NCBI GenBank assembly: GCA_040772225.1
Contig: JAXGYO010000003.1
Location: 1-64,000, forward strand
DNA: 64,000 bases
From: JAAYED01 sp040772225
GTDB taxonomy: Bacteria > Chloroflexota > Anaerolineae > UBA1429
Reading direction: 5' to 3'
The notes beneath the pieces were generated by a model. It did no database searches. It was not told the origin of the DNA and worked only from the letters and a program-made list of their open reading frames with translations. Positions 26,872-34,805 of the stretch are shown here, piece after piece. Numbering within the stretch: position 1 is the stretch's first letter; each line of letters starts with the position of its first letter. The position numbers and the translations under genes were made by a program.

Positions 26872-28095
26872 CTATAGCCGGTCGTACAGGGGAAAGAGCC
26901 GAGGCACGATCTCGCGCCAATCGTACCGTGACTCGGCCAGAGCGCGCGCACGCGCGCCCAGAGATGCCCGCAAAGCCGGATCCTGCAGCAAGCGCACGGT
27001 GGCGGCGGCGAACGCCGGGGCGGTGTCCGCCAGCAGGGCGTGCTCGCCGTCCGCCAGATCGATCCCCTCCGCCCCCAGCCGCGTGCTCACTATCGCCATG
27101 CCTGTAGCCAACGCTTCGAGCACCTTGAGCCGGGTACCGCCGCCCACCCGCAGAGGCACAATATATACATCGGCCCCGCCAAAGTAGGGCAATATGTCGG
27201 CGACATAGCCGGTGACCGTGACGTCGCGGGCAGCCAGCGCCTGCACCTCTGCATGGGGCTGCTTGCCGACGATGTACAGGTGCGCACCCGGCACGTGAGC
27301 CTTGACCTCAGGCCATACCTCGGCGCAAAACCAGCGCATGGCGTCCACATTCGGCCTAAAGTCCATCTTGCCGGTGAACACCAGGTTCGGGTGTTGCAGC
27401 GGCATCGTGTCGGGGAGATCGGTGCGGTAGCCCCGGGTGTCGACGCCATTAGGCACGACCAGCGGCTCAACGCCGGGGGCCAGCCGTGCGATCGCCTCAG
27501 CATCGAGCTGGCTCACCGCAATGGTCGCATCGGCACGCTGGCATATCATCCGCTCGTAGCGTCGCAGACGCAGCCACTGAACTGCCGAATACGCCGCTTG
27601 CGGCCAGCGCCGGGGGCGCTTGAGATCGGTGACACAGGCGCGCCGCTGCAAGAGATACTCGGCGTTCAGATCGTCAAAGACAATCCGAGGTGCTCCCGCT
27701 TCAGGCCCGTGCGGAATCAACAGGCCATAGGCGGCCATCTCCATCCCCTCGACCTGCAAGATATCGTAATCTTCGCGGGCCAGTAGACGGCGCAGCGCCG
27801 CCACATAGTCGGCAGAATACAGGCGATGGGCCATATCGGGATCGCGGGAGGCGAACAGGGTCCTGATGCGATCTGTTCGGCTGCGCAGCGGGGCAGACAC
27901 CGTCTCGATCTGGTTACAGCACGCCAACTCCGCCAGCTGGGATGGGGCCGGCTGCTCGTCGACAAGAGATAGCAGCCCGACGTTGTGCCGTTTCGCCGTC
28001 TCTCGGATCAAATGATAGTTCCGGATGGCCCCGCCCTGCTCAGGCGGGAACGGGAATTGAGGGGTAAGGAACAGGATCCTCTTCCCGCCATTCAT
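26872..28095 (-). CDS. Glycosyltransferase family 4
   Basis: A 407-residue GT-B protein. N-terminal ILFLTPQFPFPPEQGGAIRN gives the glycine-rich acceptor loop; the C-terminal donor half has NLVFTGKMDFRPNVDAMRWF, LYIVGKQPHAEV, VYIVPLRVGGGTRLKVLEALATG. This is the layout of family 4 enzymes (also called Glyco_trans_1_4) close to the one at 57.5-58.7 kb. ATG 28095 begins 10 bases after the upstream glycosyltransferase, so the two are co-transcribed. Confidence 0.88.
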   Translation of the reverse strand: MNGGKRILFLTPQFPFPPEQGGAIRNYHLIRETAKRHNVGLLSLVDEQPAPSQLAELACCNQIETVSAPLRSRTDRIRTLFASRDPDMAHRLYSADYVAALRRLLAREDYDILQVEGMEMAAYGLLIPHGPEAGAPRIVFDDLNAEYLLQRRACVTDLKRPRRWPQAAYSAVQWLRLRRYERMICQRADATIAVSQLDAEAIARLAPGVEPLVVPNGVDTRGYRTDLPDTMPLQHPNLVFTGKMDFRPNVDAMRWFCAEVWPEVKAHVPGAHLYIVGKQPHAEVQALAARDVTVTGYVADILPYFGGADVYIVPLRVGGGTRLKVLEALATGMAIVSTRLGAEGIDLADGEHALLADTAPAFAAATVRLLQDPALRASLGARARALAESRYDWREIVPRLFPLYDRL

Positions 28096-28105
28096 GAACA
28101 GCGCC

Positions 28106-29209
28106 TCAGGCCAGGGAGTGATAGAGCGCAAGGGTCTCTTGCGCTGCCTTGTCCCAGGAAAAACAGCTGGCACGGGTGATGCCCTTGGCGCTGAGGCTGG
28201 CGTGAAGGTCAGAATCCGTCAGCAGTCGCCACATGGCCACCGCCATCTCGTCGGGCTTGTAGGGATCGACCTTGAGGCCAGCGTCGCCCACGACCTCGGG
28301 CAGAGACGACACGTCCGCAACGATGACCGGCGTTCCGCAGGCCATGGCCTCCAGAGGCGTGAGCCCAAAGCCCTCATAGATGGACGGTGCCACCAGCGCG
28401 CGGGCGGTGTTATAGAGCCAGACAAGCTCTTCGGTGCTGACCCGTCCGACAAAGCGGACATCATCCTCCAGCTCCAGGTCCTTGACCAGGTCAAAGATCT
28501 CCTCGTAGAGCCAGCCCTTTTGCCCCGCCAGGACAAGCTGGACATCGAGCCGGTAGTCATCCAAAAGCTGCCGGAAAGCCCGCAAAAGGGTGGGCACGTT
28601 CTTGCGCGGTTCGATGGTGCTCACGAACAGCATAAAGTCACCGCGCACGCCAAAACGGGCATGTACCCGGTCGGGAAGCGCCGGATCGTTGAGCGGCCTA
28701 AATGACGGCCCCGCCGCCTCGTAAATCACGCTGATCTTGGATTCGGGCACGCCCAACAGGCGCACGATATCGGCCTTGGTAGCCTGCGAAACGGCAATGA
28801 TGCCATCGGCCTTGCGCACTGCCAGGTCGATCTGGCCATAGTACCGTGCGGCATCCCGCGTAAGGAAATGCGGGTACAGCATAAAGTTCAAGTCGTGGAT
28901 GGTGATAACCGAGGCACAGTTGCGACGGAACGGCGGAATAAAGTCGGGGCTGTGCAGCACATCCAGACCGACAGGGGACACTTCAAAGGGAAAGACAACT
29001 TGCTCAAAACGGTGATGCGCTGGCGTGTACACCTTGCGGTGCGTAAAGCGCGGGTGCTCGATGACCGGCTCTTTGGCGCGGTGGCTCTGCAGCAGCGTAT
29101 AACGGTCGTCGGATTCTATCCTGGCGAGCGCCTTGATGAGCTGCAACGTGTACCGGGCGATGCCTGCCATCTGGTAGTACATCAGACGGCAGTCGATGCC
29201 AATGTGCAT
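28106..29209 (-). CDS. Glycosyltransferase family 4, mannosyltransferase-like
   Basis: A 367-residue GT4 protein. It has MHIGIDCRLMYYQMAGIARY at the N-terminus, ITIHDLNFMLYP and VSQATKADIVRLL in the acceptor domain, then FVSTIEPRKNVPTLLRAF and PSIYEGFGLTPLEAMACGTPVI with the E-x7-E motif in the donor domain. It resembles the mannosyltransferases of O-antigen and exopolysaccharide loci. It is the first gene of a two-gene minus-strand unit; the 177 bases upstream hold no clear promoter. Confidence 0.88.
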   Translation of the reverse strand: MHIGIDCRLMYYQMAGIARYTLQLIKALARIESDDRYTLLQSHRAKEPVIEHPRFTHRKVYTPAHHRFEQVVFPFEVSPVGLDVLHSPDFIPPFRRNCASVITIHDLNFMLYPHFLTRDAARYYGQIDLAVRKADGIIAVSQATKADIVRLLGVPESKISVIYEAAGPSFRPLNDPALPDRVHARFGVRGDFMLFVSTIEPRKNVPTLLRAFRQLLDDYRLDVQLVLAGQKGWLYEEIFDLVKDLELEDDVRFVGRVSTEELVWLYNTARALVAPSIYEGFGLTPLEAMACGTPVIVADVSSLPEVVGDAGLKVDPYKPDEMAVAMWRLLTDSDLHASLSAKGITRASCFSWDKAAQETLALYHSLA

Positions 29210-29386
29210 CGACAAACTACCTCCCTGCGGGCCGCAAAAAACAATAGACCCCATTGCCCGTCGCACAAATGACGGAAAATGGGGGCCCCCACGCTTCCCA
29301 ATACATCGGAATCATACCACGCATACCCTTTCGCGTCAAAGCACTGCCGATGTGAACCCTATCATTGCCCTGTATCCTCTTTGCTC

Positions 29387-29902
29387 TCAGTACGCATCCC
29401 AGTGCACCCTGTCCGGATCGTACCGATTGAGAGCCGGCTTGTGCTCCGCAGGATGGCCCACCAGCACCACCGAAAGCGGTCGCACGAGCCTGGGCAAGCC
29501 TATCGCTCTGGAGACGAGTGCCATCAACGGCCTGAGCGGATACACCCCGATCCACACCGCCCCCAGGCCGATGCCCGCCGCGGCCAGTAGAATGTTCTCG
29601 GTGGCCGCGCTGCAGTCGACAACCCAAAAACTCTGCGCTGACGGCGGCAGCGCACGCCGCAGGTCGCCGCAGACCACAAGCGCGGCGGGAGCGTTGTAGC
29701 GCCCCAACGGCAACCGCTTCCGCAGGGCGTCCAGGCGGTCGGGGTCTGTCACCACCACAAACTGCCAGGGACGCCGGTTGGTGGCCGAAGGCGCCGCCAT
29801 GCCCGCCCGCAACAGCAACTCCAGGTCCTCGCGGGAGACCGGCTCCTCGGTAAAGCGCCTGATACTGCGCCTGCTCTCGATATAGTCCAGAATCTCAACC
29901 AT
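29387..29902 (-). CDS. Nitroreductase-family flavoprotein
   Basis: A 171-residue FMN-dependent oxidoreductase of the small nitroreductase type. Features: IESRRSIRRFTEEPVSREDLELLL at the N-terminus (FMN phosphate contacts), MAAPSATNRRPWQFVVV, and AAATENILLAAAGIGLGAVWIGVYP for the dimer and flavin site. ATG 29902 is used; upstream in-frame residues fall in the promoter region shared with rmlD. Its substrate is unknown and it is unlikely to belong to the polysaccharide pathway. Confidence 0.88.
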   Translation of the reverse strand: MVEILDYIESRRSIRRFTEEPVSREDLELLLRAGMAAPSATNRRPWQFVVVTDPDRLDALRKRLPLGRYNAPAALVVCGDLRRALPPSAQSFWVVDCSAATENILLAAAGIGLGAVWIGVYPLRPLMALVSRAIGLPRLVRPLSVVLVGHPAEHKPALNRYDPDRVHWDAY

Positions 29903-30026
29903 GGTGATGAGAGCCTTTCCGGTTTGTTCGGGTTCACCGCGATGATATAATACGCGCCATAGGACGGCAAGCGACACAACGATAGCGGGTGGAACGAGCA
30001 CATCGCCGCAGAGCAGGGGGCCAAGT

Positions 30027-30869
30027 ATGCGAATCGCGATCACGGGCAGCAACGGACAGCTGGGGCGCGCCCTCCAGCGGACACTCGCCGCCGACACGCT
30101 GATGCCCATCGACCTGCCCGACTATGACATCACCGAGCTCGCCGCCATCACGGCCGCCGTGCGCACTTTTGCTCCGGACGTGGTGATCCACACGGCTGCC
30201 ATCACCGATGTGGACGGCTGCGAGCGGAATCCGGATCTGGCCTACCGCGTCAACGTCCTGGGGAGCCGGAATATGGCAGTGGCGGCGCTGCAGAGCAACG
30301 CTGCAATGGTATGCATCAGCACGGACTATGTATTCGATGGCAAACAGGAAGCGGCCTATCGGGAGGACGATGCGCCCAACCCGCTCAGCGTCTATGCACG
30401 AACCAAGTGGCTGGGCGAGGAGCAGGTCCGCCGGCTGGTCGCACGCCACTATGTCGTACGGGTGGCCTGGCTGTATGGCGACGGCCCGCGCAATTTTGTG
30501 CGCACCGTGCTGCGCCTGGCGGACGAGCGCGACGCGGTCTCGATGGTCACCGACGAGTGGGGCTCGCCCACGAGCGCGGAGGATGTGGCGGCCGCGCTTC
30601 AGCGCCTCATCGCGTTGCCCGCCTATGGCACGTATCACCTCCCCAACAGCGGCGTCTGCTCGCGCTACGACTGGGCGGCCGAGATCCTGCGCCTGGCCGG
30701 GCGCACCGGGGACCTGGAGTTGGTCCCCTCGCAGAACTACCAGCGGCTGGCCCAGGTGCCCAAACACGTCGAGATGCGCAATTTCAACGGCGCCGAGATC
30801 GGGATCGTAATGCGCCCCTGGCAGGTTGCACTGCAGGACTATATGGACACGCAAGGGCTGCTGGCGTGA
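30027..30869 (+). CDS. rmlD: dTDP-4-dehydrorhamnose reductase
   Basis: A 280-residue SDR that reduces dTDP-4-dehydro-L-rhamnose to dTDP-L-rhamnose for surface polysaccharides. NAD(P) motif ITGSNGQLGRAL (residues 5-16), then VVIHTAAITDVDGCERNP, ISTDYVFDG, YARTKWLGE (catalytic YxxxK) and RVAWLYG, all typical of RmlD/RfbD. The other rml genes are not in the window. TATAAT at 29945-29950 may be its -10 box. It overlaps the next gene by GTGA. Confidence 0.9.
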   Translation: MRIAITGSNGQLGRALQRTLAADTLMPIDLPDYDITELAAITAAVRTFAPDVVIHTAAITDVDGCERNPDLAYRVNVLGSRNMAVAALQSNAAMVCISTDYVFDGKQEAAYREDDAPNPLSVYARTKWLGEEQVRRLVARHYVVRVAWLYGDGPRNFVRTVLRLADERDAVSMVTDEWGSPTSAEDVAAALQRLIALPAYGTYHLPNSGVCSRYDWAAEILRLAGRTGDLELVPSQNYQRLAQVPKHVEMRNFNGAEIGIVMRPWQVALQDYMDTQGLLA

Positions 30870-31843
30870 GCGATGCTCCAGCCCCTGGGGCGTCCGTGAT
30901 CATCCCCAACTGGAACGGGCTGGCGCTGCTGCGCCCCTGCCTGAACTCGCTCGCTGCCCAGACCCTGTCGCCGCTCGATGGCTCGTCCGAAGTCATCGTC
31001 GTGGACAATGGCTCCCGCGATGGCTCGGTGGACGCGGTCCAGGCCGAGTACCCCTGGGTACGCGTTCTTGGCCTGAGCGAGAACCTGGGGTACGCCGGGG
31101 GCTGCAACGCGGGGATCGCGGTCGCGCAGGGCGAGATCCTGGTGATGCTCAACAACGACACGGAGGCCGAGTCGGACTGGCTGGCGCGCCTGGTGGCCGC
31201 TCTGGACGCCCATCCCGAGGCGGGGATCGCCGCCTCGCGCATGATGCTCTATGACCGGCGCGACACGCTGCACTCGGCAGGGGATTTCGTGCGCGTGGAC
31301 GGCACCGCCGACTCGCGCGGCGTCTGGCAGCCCTACGGCCCGCCCTGGGACCAGGAGGCGTGGGTCTTTGGGGGCTGCGGCGGCGCCATGGCCATCCGCC
31401 GGCAGGTGCTCGACGCAGTGGGCCCCTTCGAGGCGCGCTACTTTATGTACCTCGAGGACGTCGATCTGAACTGGCGCGCGCAACTGGCCGGCTGGCGTTG
31501 TATCTACGCCCCGGACGCGGTGGTCTATCACCACCTCAGCGCCACGGGGGGCGGCGTGCTGGCCAGCTACTATGTGGGACGCAACACGCTCTGGACCATC
31601 GCCCGCAACTACCCGGACGAACTCTACAAAAGGCACCGGCGCGAGATCTGGGGCACGCAGTGGAAGATCGCCCGCGACGCCCTGCGCGCCTGGCGAGGCG
31701 CCGCGGCGCGGGCCCGCCTCCGCGGCCAACTGGCGGCGCTGGTGCGCTGGCCCGCCTGGCGGGCCGAACGGCGCCGCGCGGGCATCACACCCCGAGTAAG
31801 CAGTGAGTACATCGCGTCCATCCTGACGCAGGGGGGATCATGA
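30866..31843 (+). CDS. Glycosyltransferase family 2, rhamnosyltransferase-like
   Basis: A 325-residue GT-A inverting transferase of the WbbL/RfbF type. It has SVIIPNWNGLALLRPCLNSL, IVVDNGSRDGS, NLGYAGGCNAGIAVAQGEILVMLNNDTE (DxD-like metal site) and FFGG-like VFGGCGGAMAIRRQV with YFMYLEDVDLNWRAQLAGW. The start is GTG 30866, overlapping the rmlD stop in GTGA; the coupling supports a rhamnosyl donor, made by RmlD, as its substrate (inference). Confidence 0.88.
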   Translation: MSDAPAPGASVIIPNWNGLALLRPCLNSLAAQTLSPLDGSSEVIVVDNGSRDGSVDAVQAEYPWVRVLGLSENLGYAGGCNAGIAVAQGEILVMLNNDTEAESDWLARLVAALDAHPEAGIAASRMMLYDRRDTLHSAGDFVRVDGTADSRGVWQPYGPPWDQEAWVFGGCGGAMAIRRQVLDAVGPFEARYFMYLEDVDLNWRAQLAGWRCIYAPDAVVYHHLSATGGGVLASYYVGRNTLWTIARNYPDELYKRHRREIWGTQWKIARDALRAWRGAAARARLRGQLAALVRWPAWRAERRRAGITPRVSSEYIASILTQGGS

Positions 31844-32604
31844 CCGACAGTCCTTATCTCACCGTCCTGATCCCCTGCTACAACGAGCATGAGAACCTGG
31901 CCCGCGGCGTGCTGGACGAGGTGTTCGCCTACCTCGCGGCGCAGCCCTACCCCTGGGAGGTGCTGATCTCGGACGACGGCAGCAGCGACAACAGCCGCGA
32001 GCTGGTGCAGGCCGCCATCGCCGACAAACCCGGGTTCCGCCTGCAAGAGAACCCCCACGGCGGCAAGCCCTCGGCGCTCTGGCTGGGGCTGCAGTCCGCA
32101 CGCGGCGAGATCACCCTCTTCACCGACATGGACCAGTCCACGCCCATCGATCAGGTGGCCAAACTGCTCCCCTGTTTTCAGCAGGGCTACGACGCCGCCA
32201 TCGGCTCGCGCGGCATCGAGCGCCAGGATTTCCCCTGGTACCGCCGGCTGGGCTCGTACATCTTTCGCACCTTCCGCCGGGCCCTGCTCCTGCGCAACAT
32301 CTCGGACACCCAGTGCGGTTTCAAGGCCATCCGCACGGACCTCGCGCGACAGGTCTTCGCCAAACTGGAACCGATTCGCAACCCGGTGCCGGTCCACGGC
32401 TGGCGCGTGACCGCCTTTGACGTGGAGCTGCTCTACCTGATCGAGCGCGGCGGGCATCGCATCGCCGAGGTGCCCGTGGCCTGGGCCGACCGCGACGTGG
32501 CCACCGGCAAGGGCAAGTCGTACCTGGCCGAGTCCCGTGAGATGCTGGGGCAAGTCCTGCGGGTCAAGCGGAACGCGAGGAAAGGGTTCTACGAACGCCC
32601 CTGA
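31840..32604 (+). CDS. Glycosyltransferase family 2, dolichol-P-mannose-synthase-like
   Basis: A 254-residue GT2 of the DPM1/GtrB-like type, which loads a sugar onto polyprenyl phosphate or another acceptor. It has TVLIPCYNEHENL, VLISDDGSSDNSREL, ITLFTDMDQSTPIDQV (DxD), then TQCGFKAIRTDLARQVF and the acidic-aromatic WRVTAFDVELLYLIERGG. No C-terminal membrane pair is present. ATG 31840 overlaps the previous stop in ATGA. Its last 198 bases are repeated at 40852-41049. Confidence 0.9.
   Translation: MTDSPYLTVLIPCYNEHENLARGVLDEVFAYLAAQPYPWEVLISDDGSSDNSRELVQAAIADKPGFRLQENPHGGKPSALWLGLQSARGEITLFTDMDQSTPIDQVAKLLPCFQQGYDAAIGSRGIERQDFPWYRRLGSYIFRTFRRALLLRNISDTQCGFKAIRTDLARQVFAKLEPIRNPVPVHGWRVTAFDVELLYLIERGGHRIAEVPVAWADRDVATGKGKSYLAESREMLGQVLRVKRNARKGFYERP
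32397..32594 (+). repeat. 198-bp direct repeat, copy 1 (3' end of GT2 gene)
   Basis: Matches 40852-41049 at 195 of 198 positions with no gaps, counted by eye. The similarity begins at CGGCTGGCGCGTGACC and stops at TTCTACGA, just short of both stop codons. The two copies bound 8,257 bases of different sequence. Confidence 0.95.
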
Positions 32605-32640
32605 CGCCGCATCGACGTCCTCAGAACGACCACAGTCAAG

Positions 32641-32668
32641 TTGCAGAGGACGGTTCTTGTGCTATAAT
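32641..32668 (+). promoter_or_regulatory. Promoter of the 32.7-kb operon
   Basis: TTGCAG (32641-32646), 16 bases, then an extended -10 TGC-TATAAT (TATAAT at 32663-32668). A GGAG ribosome site at 32684-32687 serves the GTG start at 32695. It lies just inside copy 1 of the repeat, so the inserted block carries its own promoter. Confidence 0.7.
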
Positions 32669-32694
32669 ATTTTCGTAATTTTCGGAGATGACTA

Positions 32695-33402
32695 GTGAAG
32701 AAACTGACCCGTCGTCAACAGGAGTTCCTGAGCATATTCCTCGATCTGTATCGCGAGGCAGGGGAACCCGTGCATTATACGACCGTCGCCGAGCATCTGG
32801 GCGTAGCCAACGTGTCGGCGTACGAGATGCTTCGTGTGTTGGAGGAACGCGGATTAGTCTCTGCCGAGTACCAACTCCCAGCCGGCGCCAGGAGGCCCGG
32901 TCGCGCCTCGGTGGTGTTCAGACCTACGCCAATGGCGATGCAGGCGCTCAACCAGTTGGCCGGTGGAGACATCAGCCCGACGGAGTGGGAAGCAGCCAAA
33001 GATCGCATCCTGAGGCAAGTTGAGGCGGGCAAGGCCGAGAACTACAGATCTCTGCTGGAGGATCTGCTGGCACGGATGCCTGAACAGCGGTCGCAGGTGA
33101 TCTATGGAGCCGAGATGATCACCACAATCATTCTCGGCCTGAAATCAGTCCAGGACACCGCCGAATCGTTCGGCCTCGACAACCGGCTCAAGCAGATCGG
33201 CAGACTGGGCGAGCTTGGGCTGGGCGCCATAGCCGGGTTTGGCATGGGGCTAGCAATGGTAGAGCGAGTCAACCGCCGCCTGGCACGTTTCCTGTTGCTA
33301 GGGATCGGTAGGTTTCAGACCGTCATCTCGGAAGCGAGCGCAGAGAATCGCCGTCGGCTGACCGATTTCGCCCGCGATGTGGTGGGGCTGGTGGCCGAAT
33401 AG
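32695..33402 (+). CDS. Winged-helix regulator with C-terminal helical domain
   Basis: A 235-residue protein. Residues 1-60 look like a LexA/MarR-type winged helix (LTRRQQEFLSIFLDLYREAG, then YTTVAEHLGVANVSAYEMLR, then LEERGLVSAEY). The rest is helical, with a glycine-rich hydrophobic stretch near residues 178-195 (LGLGAIAGFGMGLAMV) and an amphipathic end (RLARFLLLGIGRFQTVISEAS) suited to membrane or lipid-granule contact. The start is GTG 32695. As the first gene of the block, followed by a phasin-like gene, it may regulate that operon in response to a lipid signal (inference). Confidence 0.65.
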   Translation: MKKLTRRQQEFLSIFLDLYREAGEPVHYTTVAEHLGVANVSAYEMLRVLEERGLVSAEYQLPAGARRPGRASVVFRPTPMAMQALNQLAGGDISPTEWEAAKDRILRQVEAGKAENYRSLLEDLLARMPEQRSQVIYGAEMITTIILGLKSVQDTAESFGLDNRLKQIGRLGELGLGAIAGFGMGLAMVERVNRRLARFLLLGIGRFQTVISEASAENRRRLTDFARDVVGLVAE

Positions 33403-33541
33403 GCGTTCTTCTATGCTGCTTTTTTCGTTTCTTTCGGATTATCCTGTTGAAAGGAGGGAAGGCGCTATTCTCGACACTAGGACGTCCAGATCCATCTCAA
33501 CCTCTAGGGTCATTGTGTCACGAACACACGGGGAGACGAAA

Positions 33542-33844
33542 ATGCACGCACGAGAGTTGCTTAGAAAGGGCCTGTACGCTGGCGCTGGCGCGGTATTGCT
33601 GACGCAAGACAAGCTGTTGGAACTCGCGGACGACCTGGTCAAGCGAGGCGAAGCACGACATGGCAAGGTCGAAGCAAGGATAGATCGCTGGGTAAAGCGT
33701 GGCGAAGAGGGGCACGAAGCCCTGCGCAAGCGCGTCAAAGGGGAACTTGAGCATACGCTGAATGCCACGAATCTGGCGACAAAAGAAGACATCTCGGCTT
33801 TGAGCGACAAGATTGAGACTCTGGCTGAGCCGTCGGGACGATAG
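33542..33844 (+). CDS. Phasin-like small coiled-coil protein
   Basis: A 100-residue protein resembling polyhydroxyalkanoate granule-associated (PhaF/PhaI-like) phasins: an N-terminal hydrophobic helix (LLRKGLYAGAGAVLLTQDKLLELADDLVKRGE), a charged helix (GKVEARIDRWVKRGEEGHEALRKRVKGELE), then LATKEDISALSDKIETL, the usual heptad coiled-coil end. ATG 33542 follows GGGGAGAC. No polyester synthase gene is in the window, so it could instead coat another lipid body or membrane surface. Confidence 0.6.
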   Translation: MHARELLRKGLYAGAGAVLLTQDKLLELADDLVKRGEARHGKVEARIDRWVKRGEEGHEALRKRVKGELEHTLNATNLATKEDISALSDKIETLAEPSGR

Positions 33845-33989
33845 GGCCAACGCCTTTCCAGGTTTCCCGGCCCCGATGCACATCCAACGAACATCAATGG
33901 CTGTTTTTGGTGTAGGTCCTATACGTGCGCACTGCATCGCAGCGCGGTATTCGCTGGCGAGTACACTGCCAGACGGGAGGGAACCTGGT

Positions 33990-34298
33990 ATGGGGTGGGA
34001 GCATTCTCTGGCGCACCTATTGGCGCGGCGGCTCGCACCGAACGACCTGGTGGCGGTGGCAAGTGAGGCACTGCCATCCGTCATGGAGAGGGTCCCCAGC
34101 AAAGAGCGCGTGGCCTTTCTGCTTGACATGATAGCGGCCAGCGTGGACCCGCTTCTACGTAACCGGGGGCGCGGGGATCGCGCCGAACTCATGAATGCGC
34201 TGCTGCCCCTGGTGGCACGCGAGTTTCCGCTAACAGACCTGGACTTGCTTACTGCATTCCCCGCGCCCTTTTCAGCGAAAGATGTGCCCGGGGTCTAG
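33990..34298 (+). CDS. Small helical hypothetical protein
   Basis: 102 residues, starting at ATG 33990 with GGGAGG at 33975-33980; the frame is open further upstream but without a ribosome site. It is predicted to be wholly helical (HSLAHLLARRLAPNDLVAVA, ALPSVMERVPSKERVAFLLDMIA, LMNALLPLVAREFPLTDLDLL). I recognise no family. It resembles a small regulatory or adaptor protein and sits between the phasin-like gene and the radical SAM gene. Confidence 0.55.
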   Translation: MGWEHSLAHLLARRLAPNDLVAVASEALPSVMERVPSKERVAFLLDMIAASVDPLLRNRGRGDRAELMNALLPLVAREFPLTDLDLLTAFPAPFSAKDVPGV

Positions 34299-34805
34299 TC
34301 CGGATCACACCTGCGTCTAGCTAGCGAGATTCAGAGAGGAAACCGTTGTGAGAAACCATTGCGAGTATCTCAAACTTTAACAGCCCGGGCCGCGCTGTAT
34401 GGCTGGCGTCCACTTGGCTGCCGTCGTGCCTGACCGTGCGCTGTGCCGCGTCTGTTCCATGGCTGACCTGGGCGATGTGCTGCCATGCGAACACCTCGAT
34501 GTATACACTGGCAGGGCAAGGATGAGGCCGGCGCACCCCAGATCGAGTCGGGTGCGCTGCGCGCTGGGCGACCGCGCCGGCAACGACGAGGCACGCTGCG
34601 GGCGGTGCTCTGCTCGTCGGGCAAAGTGATCGGCTAGACATTGTCATCTCTGGTCTCGGCTTCGTCGCGGCAAAGACGAGTGCTCATCTGCGCCCGGGAA
34701 TTACTGAACCTGGAAACGCGAACGGTGTGGTCGTTGTGGTAACCGGCGTGATAGTGGTCGGCGTGCTGGTCTATACCGTTGTCATTATGCTCAGGAGGAG
34801 GCAAG
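34299..34805. other. Long gap inside the block
   Basis: About 500 bases with no supported gene. One frame near 34727-34800 encodes a hydrophobic stretch (VVVVTGVIVVGVLVYTVVIML, then RRR) like a single membrane anchor, but it has no ribosome site of its own and runs into the radical SAM start region in another frame. A cysteine-containing frame at 34399-34629 looks random. The AGGAGGAGG ribosome site of the radical SAM gene is at its end (34793-34801). Confidence 0.45.

Noticed and set aside
30311..30865. Upstream extension of the GT2 gene across rmlD
   Set aside because: It is an out-of-frame reading of rmlD; the GTG at 30866 with the GTGA overlap fits.
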